Part shown: piece after piece, positions 1-11,223 of the stretch
How positions within the stretch are numbered: position 1 is the first letter of the stretch
Layout of the letters: each line of letters starts with the position of its first letter
NCBI GenBank assembly: GCA_943737045.1
Contig: CALSFV010000224.1
Span: 62,001 to 126,000 of the forward strand
DNA: 64,000 bases
Origin: Parapristionchus giblindavisi
Lineage: Eukaryota > Nematoda > Chromadorea > Rhabditida > Diplogasteridae
Direction: 5' to 3'
Position numbers and translations under genes: made by a program
The notes under the pieces: generated by a model
Seen by the model: the letters and a program-made list of their open reading frames with translations, nothing else
Databases searched by the model: none
What the model was told of the DNA's origin: nothing

Positions 1-91
1 TTAGTGCACAAATTGGATGAATGATTCAACAAATTCAAGGAAAAAATGTATGGAAATATGACTTTAAAATTGAAAATAAATAAATGTAAAC

Positions 92-3000
92 CTTCTTCTG
101 CATGCAACTCAGCCAATGCCCTCAGATTCAGCGCTGTATCAATTAATACTCCCGCATCAATACTCGTCGCCAGCGCTGTAAATTAGAAAAGAATCAATAA
201 ATTATCGATTTTTCAAAACATAAACAGATAATTAGATAATCAATCATAGATGGGCACGATGGGGGAAAGGCTGTGCGAAAACCGGGGAAGGGGGAGGCAA
301 GCATAGGTCGAATAGCTAGGTTATCGATTTTCAAAAAAAACGGTCAGGTCTTTCGATATTTGGCAAATTTGGCTCAAAATCCGGTCAGGTTTTTCGATTT
401 TTGTTAAATTTTGGCTCAAAATCCGGTCAGGTTTTTCGATTTTTGTTAAATTTTGGCTCAAAATCCGGTCAGGTTTTTAGATTTTTGTGAGATTTTGGCT
501 CAAAATCCGGTCAGGCTTGGTACTTTGTAACATACTTTTCGACCTATGGAGGCAAGGCTGTGCGCATCTTTATTTTTTGACGAATTCGACTGGAATTTTT
601 CCAATTTTTGCGAGGCAAAGCTATGCGCAAGGTCCCGCAAGGGAAGGCAAGGCTGTGCGCAAAAAGAATTCGTTTTCACGCGCCCACTTATGATCTAACA
701 ATAAGATAATTTGCCTTGAGTACACTTACTTGCAGACGTATTATAACACACTATCTGAGAGAATTCAACAACCGATTTTTTTCTTGGTATTGACGAAAAA
801 TGAATTTTCCTGTTTTATGTATGATAATTACAGGCTCCATGAGTGAAGTACATTGGTACTTGGAAATATCTTCCAATTGAAAATTCGCATCAGGGGGTGC
901 GTTTGGTGTAGTTTGGCGCTGTTTCCTAATAAGTTTATTTCGAATCCAATCGATTCGGGAGTGGGCGTAATCGACTCCTTGGCCAATTCTAAGAAACTAT
1001 TGCCGAGGAGTTTTTCGAGCAAAGGTCAACGAACGTTGGAATTGGAAAAAAATTACATTAAATTAATTCTCACTATTTTCCCATGGCGAACTACAATTTT
1101 TTATTTGCTTAATAGCTTCTACATGTCATTACACATCTTCAATTTAAAAAGTATAATTTTTAAAAAATTACAAGTTTGTGAACGAATCAATTTTGTTCGC
1201 TGTATTCAATTGTAGTGAGGATTGGCGAGGTTTCCTAAAAAGTTTATTTCGAAACCAATCGATTCGGGAGTAGGCGCATTCGAATCGCTGTCTAATTCTA
1301 AGAAACTATTACCAAGGAGAGTTTTTCGATCAACGGTCAACGAACGCTGATATTGGGAATTTTCGAAAAAATATTTACATTAAATTAATTCTCACCATTT
1401 TCCATGGCGAATGTAAACTTTTTATTAGCTCAATCGCTTCAACATAGAGAGAATTATGGAAAATAGTGAGAATTAATTTAATGTAAACATTTTTTTCGAA
1501 AATTCCCAATATCAGCGTTCGTTGACCGTTGATCGAAAAACTCTCCTTAGTAATAGTTTCTTAGAATTAGACAACGATTCGAATGCGCCTACTGCCGAAT
1601 CGATTGGTTTCGAAATAAACTTTTTAGGAAACCTCGCCAATCCTCACCACAATTGAATACAGCGAACAAAATTGATTCGTTCACAAACTTGTAATTTTTT
1701 AAAAATTATACTTTTTAAATTGAAGATGTGTAATGACATGTAGAAGCTATTAAGCAAATAAAAAATTGTAGTTCGCCATGGGAAAATAGTGAGAATTAAT
1801 TTAATGTAATTTTTTTTCCAATTCCAACGTTCGTAAACTCTCCTCGGAAATTGTTTCTTAGAATTGGCCAAGGAGTCGATTACGCCCACTCCCGAATCGA
1901 TTGGATTCGAAATAAACTTATTAGGAAACAGCGCCAAACTACACCAAACGCACCTCCTGATGCGAATTTTCAATTGGAAGATATTTCCAAGTACCAATGT
2001 ACTTCACTCATGGAGCCTGTAATTATCATACATAAAACCGGAAAATTCATTTTTCGTCAATACCACACATATGTCGATTTTCTCAGATAGCGTGATTTAT
2101 AATTGTTAATTTCTGTATGAAAAAATTAACAGATATAATACACCTTTGTAGATATGAGCTTCTGGTCTAAAGTGGAAGGTGTAACCTGTTTTCAACTGGT
2201 TGATTGGCCGATGATTATAGTTGGCTATTTATTATGATCTGTGGCGAAATGGGGGGAAAGGCTGTGTCGGTGAAACGATCGGTGAAACGTGAGGCAACGC
2301 TATGCGCATTGCTATCCGGCAATTTTTAAAGATTTCACTTCAAGGGGCTTGCTACGCGCAATGCACCGAAGGGAAGGCCAGGCTGTGCGCAAAATAAAAT
2401 CGTTTTCACGCGCCCACCTATGTAATCAATAATCAATAAAAATCGATAACTGACCAATTTCGTATTGCTCCATGGCCTCTTCCATTCGTCCTTTTGATCG
2501 CAGAACCGCTGCCAGTTCATTTTCGAAATTAGATTGATCAACCAGCACACCGTCCTTCTTCGATCCCTCAATCTTCTTTAGAATCCCTGAAAATTGATTA
2601 CAACTACAATCTACAGTGTTCGATATATTATTGATTCGGAAATTACAGTAATCATTATTCCGGAACAGAACTATATAATATTTTTAACGTTATACATTAT
2701 TTTTCAATTGCTAGAACAAAATAGAAAACATTGGTCACGAAAATAATAATAGAAACATTTCAATCAATTTGCAGTCATTAAAGTTCATTTAACTGATCCT
2801 CTCTTGTACACTTATCACTCTTGTCTATTGTCCTTTTTAAAGATGGCGACCCACGAGTTTTTTCGTAATAAGACTGTTCGGATAGTATGATAGAGATTCA
2901 TCACACGAACCGAAAGACATATCTGATATTGATTCCCGATATGTTTAAAGCTCACTATGAGCATTGAAAGTACAACTTTCATGGCATGTAGAGAGTGCTC

Positions 3001-3223
3001 ATCGAATTTGCATACTTTCTCTCTCATTTTCTCATTATCCCTTACGCCAATTACCATATAATATAAACAATAGCCAGCATGCTTATCGTGGCGGGAGTCA
3101 TTCATGCCAACTCATGGGTCCCCTTCTTTAAGATAAAATGAATAAATGAATAAAATAAATAAATATTTTTTCTAGTAATTAGAAAATTAAAGGCTTACTA
3201 CTGATCTCTTTGTTCGTCTTCAT
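92..3223 (-). CDS. TPR-like protein, 5' part (runs off the left edge)
   Basis: Three exons can be joined on the minus strand: 3223-3202 (start, M-K-T-N-K-E-I, phase 1), 2586-2455 and 175-92. Donor, acceptor and phase agree at each join. The protein reads ...ENELAAVLRSKGRMEEAMEQ... then a helix-rich stretch with ALNLRALAELHAEE. The spacing of L, G, A and Y resembles tetratricopeptide repeats, which are protein-interaction scaffolds. The first exon is only 22 nt and is the least certain part; it was chosen because its ATG and phase fit exon 2. The gene lies 346 bp downstream of, and on the same strand as, the CISD3-like gene, so co-transcription is possible. Intron 2 (176-2454) is filled with MITEs and a foldback element. 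Family-level function is unknown to me. Confidence 0.55.
245..692. mobile_element. MITE family 1 copy, split by a family 2 MITE
   Basis: The ends read CATAGATGGGCACG and CGCGCCCACTTATG, the imperfect inverted termini of family 1, which elsewhere makes 8-bp target duplications. The body has the family words gaggcaaggctgtgcgca and gcaaggtcccgcaaggg. A family 2 element sits inside at 302-548. No clean target duplication was seen for this copy. Confidence 0.75.
302..548. mobile_element. MITE family 2 (CATAGGTCGAA termini), nested
   Basis: The termini are CATAGGTCGAA and TTCGACCTATG. The flanking 8-mer GAGGCAAG is present on both sides (294-301 and 549-556), a perfect 8-bp target duplication. The body is a run of near-identical units (ggctcaaaatccggtcaggtt). 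An 8-bp duplication is typical of hAT-type elements; no transposase is present. Confidence 0.85.
747..2094. repeat. Foldback element with ~650-bp arms
   Basis: The segment 747-1405 is the inverted copy of 1454-2094, around a ~50-bp loop. The termini are CACACTATCTGAGA and TCTCAGATAGCGTG. Each arm holds two diverged sub-units sharing ttctaagaaactatt and aattaattctcac, so the basic unit occurs four times. Mirror-image ORFs at 853-1215 (+) and 1644-1997 (-) give the same peptide and are a by-product of the symmetry. The element lies in intron 2 of the TPR-like gene. Confidence 0.85.
2241..2422. mobile_element. MITE family 1 copy with decayed left end
   Basis: The right end CGCGCCCACCTATG and the words ggaaaggctgtgt and aaggccaggctgtgcgcaaaa match family 1. 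The left terminus is no longer recognisable. It lies 33 bp from exon 2 of the TPR-like gene. Confidence 0.65.
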
Positions 3224-3568
3224 TATATTCAAATCTAGAATGAATCAATCAATATCCATTACCGTAATCTGTTTCAGGTATTCATTCCGTTCTGGAGACA
3301 GCGACCTCTCAATCACAACAAGGGCTTCGAAACAACAATAACTTTTCATACTTTTTATCAGATAACAGATTTATCACAAATCTGAGGAGAACAAACAAAA
3401 AAACAAACGAACAACAATTAATTCTACCTACATTTAAACATCATACTCTATGATTATCGATCGATAGTTTTTGAGACAAAATTAATCACTAATAACAAAA
3501 TTTGAATGATCTATAATTATATGGCCACATCGATCAATAATATCTACCAATCGATAAAATCGATAATC

Positions 3569-6500
3569 TTAATCGAAGAGTCCGGCTTGCTTATCTTCGG
3601 GTTTGATATCACGATGAGATCCGTCACAGAATGGTCGGGTCTTGGTCTGCTTACAATTGCACAACCATACTGTCATGTCCTGAATATTGATTTATTAGTC
3701 GAGAATATTGATTTATTAATCCTGAAAATTGATTTGTTATTCAAGAATATTGATCGAACAGCTAATTAATTAAATTAGCAAATTGAATACTTTAATGAAG
3801 TTTAATTACAATAATCATTTATATATTTATGTTCACTAATAAGTATTGCGAACAAATGAGGGAACATTATCAAGTGTTGCTGGGTCTGTACGAAGACGAG
3901 ATGAAACAATAAACCAACGGGGGTGAGCAGTGGACAATATCTTATGTATGCATTATACATGCTTACTCAGTTATTGTTGTGGTGTGAAAATCTTGTAAAA
4001 GTAAATGGAAAAGTGAAAATACAACCCGCTTGTAAGAGTTTGTCAATCACGAAGCTATGCTACTTTTCCAACTACTTCACACTCGCCATAATAACATTAC
4101 TTTTCCATTTACTTCACAAGATTTTCACACCACATAAGATACATTGTAATAATATTATTAGAGTGTTCGGAAAGTCTTTGCACTTTTTCACCATTCATAT
4201 TTTTTTCAAATAACAAACGAAGCAACTGTATTCAAATTGTGATATAGTGCACATGTTTAACAATAACTGTCCTCCATCTCGTAGGCAACTGCAGAACACC
4301 ATACTGCCAGAACTCCTTTGGGAGCGAATCAAATCATAGGCCGATCTCCCATTTCACATCGATCTGATTACGAAAGGTTTTTCCTATGAAGCAGTCCCCG
4401 AGAGATCGAAAAGCATGGCAATCACATAGGTGGGCACGCTGGTGGAAAGAATGTGCGCAAACCGTGGATTTGTAAGGCAAGGCTATGCGCATGGACATTT
4501 CTTAGTAGATTTTGACTGGAAATTTTGCAATTTGTGCGAGGCAAAGCCATGCGCAAGGCCCCGCAACGGAAGGCAAGGCTGTGTGCAAAAATAATTCGTT
4601 TTCACTCGCCCGCCTTTGGGCAATCACGAGGGTACTAGTCCGTGGAATACGGCGGACGGGGAAGTCAGACGATATCTAAATTCTCCAGTTTTTTTCTGCG
4701 TCTTTTTAGTGTGATGTGTCCTTTCGTTACCCATTAAAAGCAATATTTTTAATCACACAAAATGTCTGAGAAGGACTCGGCCCTCCATCTCCTCCAGTTG
4801 TCCGCAGAAGACATCGATGTTAACAGTCTGCCACTCAGGTAATAGTTCGAGACGCACCCCACAGAGAGAGCAGAAGAAGAAAAAGAGCGACTCATTTCTT
4901 CCATTCGGATTGTGTCTCGGGACGGTTTTACCATCCTTCAAAGCATGCAACCATTTAATCATTATATCGGGGTTGTCGTACGACACCCACTTATCTTCTT
5001 CGCTGGCAATATACATCACCCAATCAGTGAATCGAGAACGGCCGAGATTTGAAGTGAAGATGTCTACTCGGTTTCCGGGGACCAGAGCGGAGATGACATG
5101 GGGAAACACTTAAGGTGCCCCTGGGGCGAAGAGAAGACCGAATGAAGATGCCATGGACGGAGGATTTTGGAGTACCTGTTGCCTGCTCAATGTATCTCTA
5201 ACTCTGCTTCGGCTAACTTGTGACAGTGCGAAGAACCAGGTCTTAATTAAAACTGGGTCGGCGTCCTGGACTTGGTTTTTCAACAAAACAAAAATGGTTT
5301 TTCTTGAACTGACAATACCAGGAGAAGACTGTTACACGACACTGCCCCTAATCTTCATTGACTGGGATAGTTAGTGGTTCGCTTCTAAAGCGGTCCGCCC
5401 CGTACGCTACAAATGAAGAAGGACATGTCAAACACTGGGCAACTGTCCCATAGCTAAAAAATAAATATAGTTAAGGAAAGAGAGTTGGCAAATGAAACTT
5501 ATCACATTTGCTGATCAATATGTCCCCTATATAGGAAAAATACCACAAGGCATAGCGCTCATTCTTGTCCGAGTAAGAGGGGTCCAAAGTAAGTGTATAA
5601 AAAAGTGCAAAGACTTTCCGAACACCATAATATCACTTACTTTATCAGGAATAAATCGTACGGGCTTCAACTTGAGATCGGGGATTCGGACAGAATTGTG
5701 AGAACCATCACAAAGAGGCTGAAAGTCATTTAATTTATATAATAATAAAGACTCGTTCAATTAACTGAATTAATATATTCGAAATAGCAAGTTCGATTGT
5801 AAGATTAAAGCTTCCCCTTGGAATTATGGTCATATTAGAGCATAGGACCAACGATGTTTATGTCATATGAATATTAATCCATTTTTTTCCATTTTTATTT
5901 CATCCAGTCCCAAACAACAACTTGTTTCATTGGTATCTAATAAACCTCACGATAGAAGCTTGAAGCTTCTGACATTAATTACATATGAATTCATCAATTA
6001 ATTTTATTTAAAACGCATTGATCAAGATAATGTATCATATATCCTTTACATTAACCAATTAATAATGCGAAAAGAAAACGAACGGATAGATCTTGTGGAT
6101 AAGAAGAGTCCCCCTATTTTGGCCATCTCTGCATATAGTATGCTGACCCGATAAACAATATAATAATAATAATAATAATTATTAATGCCAACCTGATTAC
6201 CACTGTATCCGCATGCACACCACGAGTATACCTTGTCCTTCTTCATGTGCACTTTCGTCGGCAGTTTAGAGTGGATCTGGAATGATTTGTTTAAATTGGT
6301 TAGAATCATATTATTGATTAGTTTAGATTATTTTAACACGCCCCCCCCCCCCACCCAAGAGTTTTTTAATGAGCCGTTCTTTTGAAATTATCGTTCGATA
6401 ATAAACAGTCGAAGGATTTTTGTTATACAACCAAGCATTTCTGACGTTTTTAAACATGCTTAAGCGATTTCATAAGCACAATCTACCACGCCTTCGACAT

Positions 6501-7111
6501 ATAAAGTAAAATTGCACATTGCACTCGAACACTTTGTACATGTTGAAACACCATTGCGGTGTACGACAAATAAATTAAATAAATAAATAAAATTGTACCT
6601 TTCCCTTCTGTGGTAGTTCGTGATTGTTGCCCTGAAGTCCGTATGGCTCGCTGGGCTTCTTGTCTTGCAACTGGAAAACAAAACGGTATGAATTGATATA
6701 ATTTTAATTTTTCTATTTCCTCATTTTGACTCGAAATGCGCGAAACATTGGACAGATTTAAATGAAATGCAAAGCGCGCGACGCCCAGACTAATCAGTCG
6801 TTTAGTGGCTACCATTCCCTCTAAAATGAAGTTGTGCAAGTCATTTTATTGTTATTGTTGTAAATGCAAAACACATACAATGCGCTAGTGAATACAATCA
6901 TCTCAATACGTGCGTACTGTCTATGAATAAAATTGAAAATGTTCCCCGTAATAAAATAAGCGTAAAAACCAACCAGGTGATACTTCAGCACGTTCGGTTC
7001 GGTGCCGACAAAGTGCGTGCCTTTCCTGTACATTCTGTTGGGTCCGAAGCCAGTCTTGTTGCTCATGCGACCCACGGACGCTGCCACAAAAGACACGAGC
7101 GACTGCCTCAT
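3569..7111 (-). CDS. cisd-3: CISD3-type mitochondrial protein with two CDGSH iron-sulfur motifs
   Basis: Five exons (7111-6974, 6670-6599, 6276-6193, 5718-5641, 3679-3569), all phase 0, give 160 residues. Two complete CDGSH motifs are visible: WCACGYSGNQPLCDGSH (about residues 89-105) and LCNCKQTKTRPFCDGSH (about 130-146). Each has the three Cys and one His that bind a [2Fe-2S] cluster. Two motifs in one chain, the linker RIPDLKLKPVRF and a basic, hydrophobic N-terminus (MRQSLVSFVAASVGRM) are hallmarks of CISD3/MiNT, a soluble mitochondrial matrix protein; the location is inferred. Motif 1 is itself split by intron 3, after N-Q. Intron 4, between the two motifs, has grown to 1,961 bp by a mariner and a palindromic insertion. 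The reading frame is intact. C. elegans has CISD3 relatives, so the family call is firm. Confidence 0.94.
3979..4134. repeat. Palindromic MITE-like insertion
   Basis: GTGGTGTGAAAATCTTGT near 3979 is mirrored by ACAAGATTTTCACACCAC ending near 4134, and the adjoining AAATGGAAAAGT / CTTTTCCATTT continues the symmetry. It lies in intron 4 of the CISD3-like gene. No target duplication was recognised. Confidence 0.6.
4161..5627 (-). mobile_element. Dead mariner (Tc1/mariner) with a nested MITE
   Basis: Inverted termini share GTGTTCGGAAAGTCTTTGCAC, trimmed here to its common core GTTCGGAAAGTCTTTGCAC, and both outer edges abut a TA. Minus-strand ORFs carry mariner transposase features: EDKWVSYDN around 4985, a downstream ELLPEWQTVNIDVFCGQL-type block near 4810, and a PERS-like N-terminal motif is lost to decay. 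The coding sequence is broken by stops and frameshifts. Without the 194-bp MITE plus its 8-bp duplication, the element is about 1.27 kb, the usual mariner length. It sits in intron 4 of the CISD3-like gene, 13 bp from the exon 4 donor. Confidence 0.85.
4425..4618. mobile_element. MITE family 1 inside the mariner
   Basis: The termini are CATAGGTGGGCACG and CTCGCCCGCCTTTG. The 8-mer GGCAATCA is duplicated exactly on both sides (4417-4424, 4619-4626). It entered the mariner after that element had integrated. Confidence 0.88.
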
Positions 7112-9749
7112 CTAAAATGAGCTACATCGAAAATTTATCTCGGAAGTAAAAGACGGACAACCAAAAAAAGACAGCGGTGTGGTAAACCGAGAATTCTACA
7201 GAAAATCAAGGCCGCATGCCATCCAATTACAATAAATTAAGACAAATTAAGTTAATTACATGTCTGCTAAGTAAATACGTACCTACTCAAAACAAATAAT
7301 ACGAAAGAAAACAGAGCAATACTATCAAACACAAAGTAAAAATTCTCAACCGTTCAAGTTCGCGCCACGACGGATGATTTTGTTTACAGTATGCCAGCTC
7401 AAGTTTTAGGTAAATCGTGTCAAGACTTTCACTAGACCAACTTTTACAACTTCAAATTTTATGTGTTTTCTCTCGTTTTGCCTATGATTCATATTTTACT
7501 TGTTGCTCTCGTGACGTCACTACATGATCACGGTTCCGCGTCTGCTTTGATCATTTCGCACGCGACTCGCTCCCGTCCGCCAATGTGTCTTATCGATGTT
7601 ATCGCGAGCGCGCGCGACCTTCAACCTCGTCCACTCCTCCAAATACACACCGTCATCATCAAATAACTCTAATCTTGATGGTTCTCCGATCTAGTCACTG
7701 TCTCGAGTACTACCATTAGCGTTGTTGTACACTCATCGTGACTTCACAATGTTCTATAGACTGTGAAAGCCAAAACGACCGCTCAACATAGAAACTCTCT
7801 CAAATACAATCGTCTTTCGCTTGTCTCGCTATGGAAACAAAATGGCTTGAACCAGAATACTGTGACTTGAACAAGCGGCATTAGCTATGTTCATGCACTT
7901 ATAATCCTAATCTCTCCCACTACGCTTAAGTATAATCTCTGCCGAATGGCTGTCACGTCCGTTTCAATTTCATTCTCATGGACCCATATATAGCCTTTTG
8001 GCCCACTTCCAACATTCTCAAAGTTCTTACTTTTGTATAACAATTTGACAGCTTTTCAGCTTTATTCTTGTAGTATTTGCACTTATCCGTTCAGTTACTG
8101 ATATTGATATAGCACAAACTCATTCACTATGGGTCCGTAATTCCGTACTGTCGACCTCTCGCTCGCTAACACGACCAGTTTCTCCAGTTACCTATTTCTT
8201 TCAAGTATGTCGTTTTCGTCCCATAATGCGGTGATTCATTCTAAAGTGTCTAATGATCAGTTTGAAAGTTCGTTCACTCTCACTCCCTGCAAGTTTGCTT
8301 CCAAGTGTCCCGTAAGCGAAATGCACCACGTGCTGTTATGTCTTTTTGCGTCTCAGTTTCTCTCCGTCCTCTCGACTCTCCATACTCTCTCATCACTCTC
8401 CTCCATCATCGTCTTCTCTTAGATAGGAGGGTTAGACAGGGGGTGTTCAATCAAGGAGTCCATAGCTCTATTATTTCTCCTTCTCTTTGCTACCTAGCGG
8501 AAGCCCCCTTCACTCTTACCAAACCTAAGAAATACTCTTACTCTGACAATGAGTTTCCAGTTGATATGAGGTTCTTGAAAGTATACGTGACCTTTGACTA
8601 TGATCTGCTCATTTCTCTTATTATCTCGCTGTTTTCCACCTGTGATAAACAACGATTCGTGCACTTTTAATAATCGCGAACAGATTTTATTTATTTCTTT
8701 GAATGGCTCGATTTGCACTTTTCTAAAATGTTTTTACGACGATACACCGATCGGATTTTATTCATTTTCTCCATGTCATACGGAAATATCATCTGTCGAA
8801 ACTTTTTTTTTTGCTTTCGTAGTGTGAACGTTACCATATGCCATCATATCTACTTTACCTTTAAATCACAATTTTATAGAGTTAGACTTTTTTATAGAGT
8901 TTTTTTTGTGAGTGTTGACGGTGAAAGAACTTGTGTACGACTCGAGCACTTTCTGACCGACACCTGCTTCTCCGAACTAGTCATGAGTATTTTTTTCTAT
9001 GAAACTACGTTGACGTAGAAGACATGGTTCGCGTAAACAATTAGGTGTACAGTGTTTACTCATTGTCAGGTTGTGTTCTTTGTCAGGTTCTCGTGTCTTG
9101 CTCTCACGTTTTCTCCTCCGTTTCATAACTGGTGACATGATATCTGTTGACATTCTTCTTATCGCTATCACTAACTGACAACTATCGCTTATTGCACGCA
9201 ATCTAGAGTTTCTGGAACACTTTTAGTTGTTTATAATCATCATAGAGGCAACAATGATTCTATTTGCGAGATTTGTTTGAGTTCTAGGAATTTATCTATA
9301 TATAGAAGTTCGTTATCTAGAACTTAAAGGGCGAAACAGTGAATCTTGTCCCTACTCATTACTAATTTTGATTTACTAGTACTATATTCTATAAGTACAT
9401 TTGCATATTTATTATGATCTATTTATATTTAATATAGACGTTATCTATGTTTAGCAGAGCCCATAGATTCCTTGATAAGGTCTATTCCGTGTGTCTGGAC
9501 TGATGGTAGACGTCTACACGTTCGTCATTCCGATTCTCTGCTAATTTAATACATCCAGTAATCTGTGGAATATGACATTAATGTATGGCTATGTGTGTAA
9601 GTCTTCGCTTTTATCGTAATCCTACGCCCCCTTCCGAGGGGACTTATCCCTTTCCTCCACTTCTTCCGCGTTTTATCCATATTAGGACACTGTGATGAAT
9701 GAGCTGTCCTAAAATGTTGTTTGATAAAATTTCAGTGACCATCTACTAC
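7112..9749. other. Intergenic region between the CISD3-like gene and fem-2
   Basis: No convincing coding exon was found here. The 150 bp next to the CISD3-like start would hold its promoter. A dispersed block (aacgaccgctcaacat..., 7768-7870) recurs at 19.7, 27.7 and 38.2 kb. The stretch 8,150-9,150 is T-rich with short open frames that lack splice logic. Confidence 0.5.
7768..7870. repeat. Dispersed 100-bp block, copy 1
   Basis: The words acgaccgctcaacat, aaactctctc, aaaatggcttg and accagaatactgtga occur in this order here and at 38,226-38,330. A diverged form appears at 19,677-19,835 and 27,685-27,840. It has no clear inverted termini. Its nature is unknown. Confidence 0.6.
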
Positions 9750-9906
9750 CATACATTTTCATACCCTCACAGTGTGAGGATCGACCCACTATATACGGCT
9801 CATTTTCAGGATTGACCCACTATATAAGGCTCTTTTATTATGAAAAAGATTGCAAAAATAGACCCACTCTATAAATAAAATCCAGTGAGAGCGCCGAAAA
9901 TGTATG
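9750..9906. mobile_element. MITE family 5 (CATACATTTTC termini)
   Basis: The element begins CATACATTTTCATACCCTC and ends GCGCCGAAAATGTATG. The 8-mer TCTACTAC is duplicated on both sides (9742-9749, 9907-9914). Internal units repeat gacccactatata. A second full copy is at 44,971-45,162. Confidence 0.87.
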
Positions 9907-10089
9907 TCTACTACCAGAACCATAGATAGATTGGCTTTAATGTACATGAACTTGGTAGGAAGGCCTGGAATAGTGGATGATCTATTATTGCGTCGCAATG
10001 AACTTTGGCGTTTATTGAGTCAGAAAGGATGACCAGAAAACATCCCACGTCGTATGCCTGAGTCGCTATCTGTCCTGCCCCTCTTTTCC

Positions 10090-10460
10090 TCAACTTGCAC
10101 TTGTGTCTTCGTCCTCATCATCTTCTTTCATTCTCCCTCTACCTCTTCTCAATCTCTCTCCCTCTCCCTATGCCTCTCCCTATCCTTCATCCTCCCTCTA
10201 CCTCTTCATCGTCCTCCTCCTCCCTCTGCCCCTATCGTCACCTCTCCTTCTTCTCCTTCGTCTTTTCCACGTATTAGATTCATTCCCATCCATCCCTGCA
10301 GTGTTCTATCCCCTCCCCATAGTCTTGCTATCTGTCCGTATATCCGTCTTCTATTAGAGCTATCCGAGCTATGTTCTAGAGCTATCCATCCAACTCACGC
10401 TCGTCCAATCCTTTTTTCCTCATAGCTTATCCCGTCCTCCCTTCCTTTCATTGTTTTCCC
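10090..10460. repeat. C/T-rich low-complexity tract
   Basis: About 370 bp of the plus strand is almost wholly pyrimidine, dominated by CTCC, TCTC and CTTC. Three open frames in it are rich in Ser, Pro and Leu and are read as composition artefacts. Confidence 0.75.
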
Positions 10461-11210
10461 TCGGTCTCGTAAAAGTTAGTTTACGATTCATAATAACTCT
10501 ACGTGACATCATTTAATGGACACATCTCCAAATACCTCGTGGGAAGTCGGTTTCCAAAAAAATGCACAGTAATCTTCATGCTGCACGCAAATGCCCATGT
10601 GTATGGTGTTCAAAAGTCACGAAAAGAAAAGAAAAACAGAGAAAGCTCCTTGGTTTGCACACTCTCTCGCAACTCTTCTTTTTGCAACTTTTTTTAAATG
10701 GAGTATTAGCAGCTGACTCGTGTAAACAGTAGATCACTAGGGGTTATAGTCTGTTGAAAAGTCACGAAAAGAAAAGAAAACTCTCCTCATTTTGCACACT
10801 CTCTCGCCTCTTTTCCTTTCTTTTTGCAACTTTTGAACAGAGTATTAGCAGCTGACTTGTCATTTGTGTAAACAGTAGATCACCCGGGGAATGAATGTAT
10901 CAACGTCTGTGTAGTGATCATGTTTGCTTTTCTTCTTTATGGTTTGATCATCATTGTCATCTCTTGTTCGCTTACCGTAATCCCTTTGATTATCGATTGA
11001 TTTTAAACTATATCATTGATTGACCTACCGTAATCTTCTAATTATCGATTAACCTCTTTATTATTATTTGATCTTCGTCTCGTGTCGTATCAGTGATTAA
11101 TCGATGATTTATATCTACCGTATTCCAGTAATTATTGATTGATTATATTTCCAGCATCCGCTCGCCCTCCTCCCCTGTCCCTTCTTCCCCTCTCGTCCCT
11201 CCTCCTCCCC

Positions 11211-11223
11211 CCCCCAGTCAGTC
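11211..11223 (+). promoter_or_regulatory. Candidate trans-splice acceptor before fem-2
   Basis: A run of pyrimidines ending CCCCCCCCCAG lies directly upstream of the chosen start, with the AG 6 bases before the ATG at 11224. In nematodes such a position commonly receives a spliced leader. Whether it does so here is inference. Confidence 0.45.

Noticed and set aside
853..1997. Two mirror-image ORFs of about 120 codons with the same peptide
   Set aside because: They are the two arms of the foldback element; no splice sites, start context or domain supports a gene.
8200..9200. Overlapping 70-120 codon frames upstream of fem-2
   Set aside because: T-rich DNA gives Phe/Ser/Leu-rich frames on both strands with no coding or splicing signature.
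10054..10425. Ser/Pro/Leu-rich frames in the pyrimidine tract
   Set aside because: Three overlapping frames are open at once because of the C/T composition; none has splice or start support.
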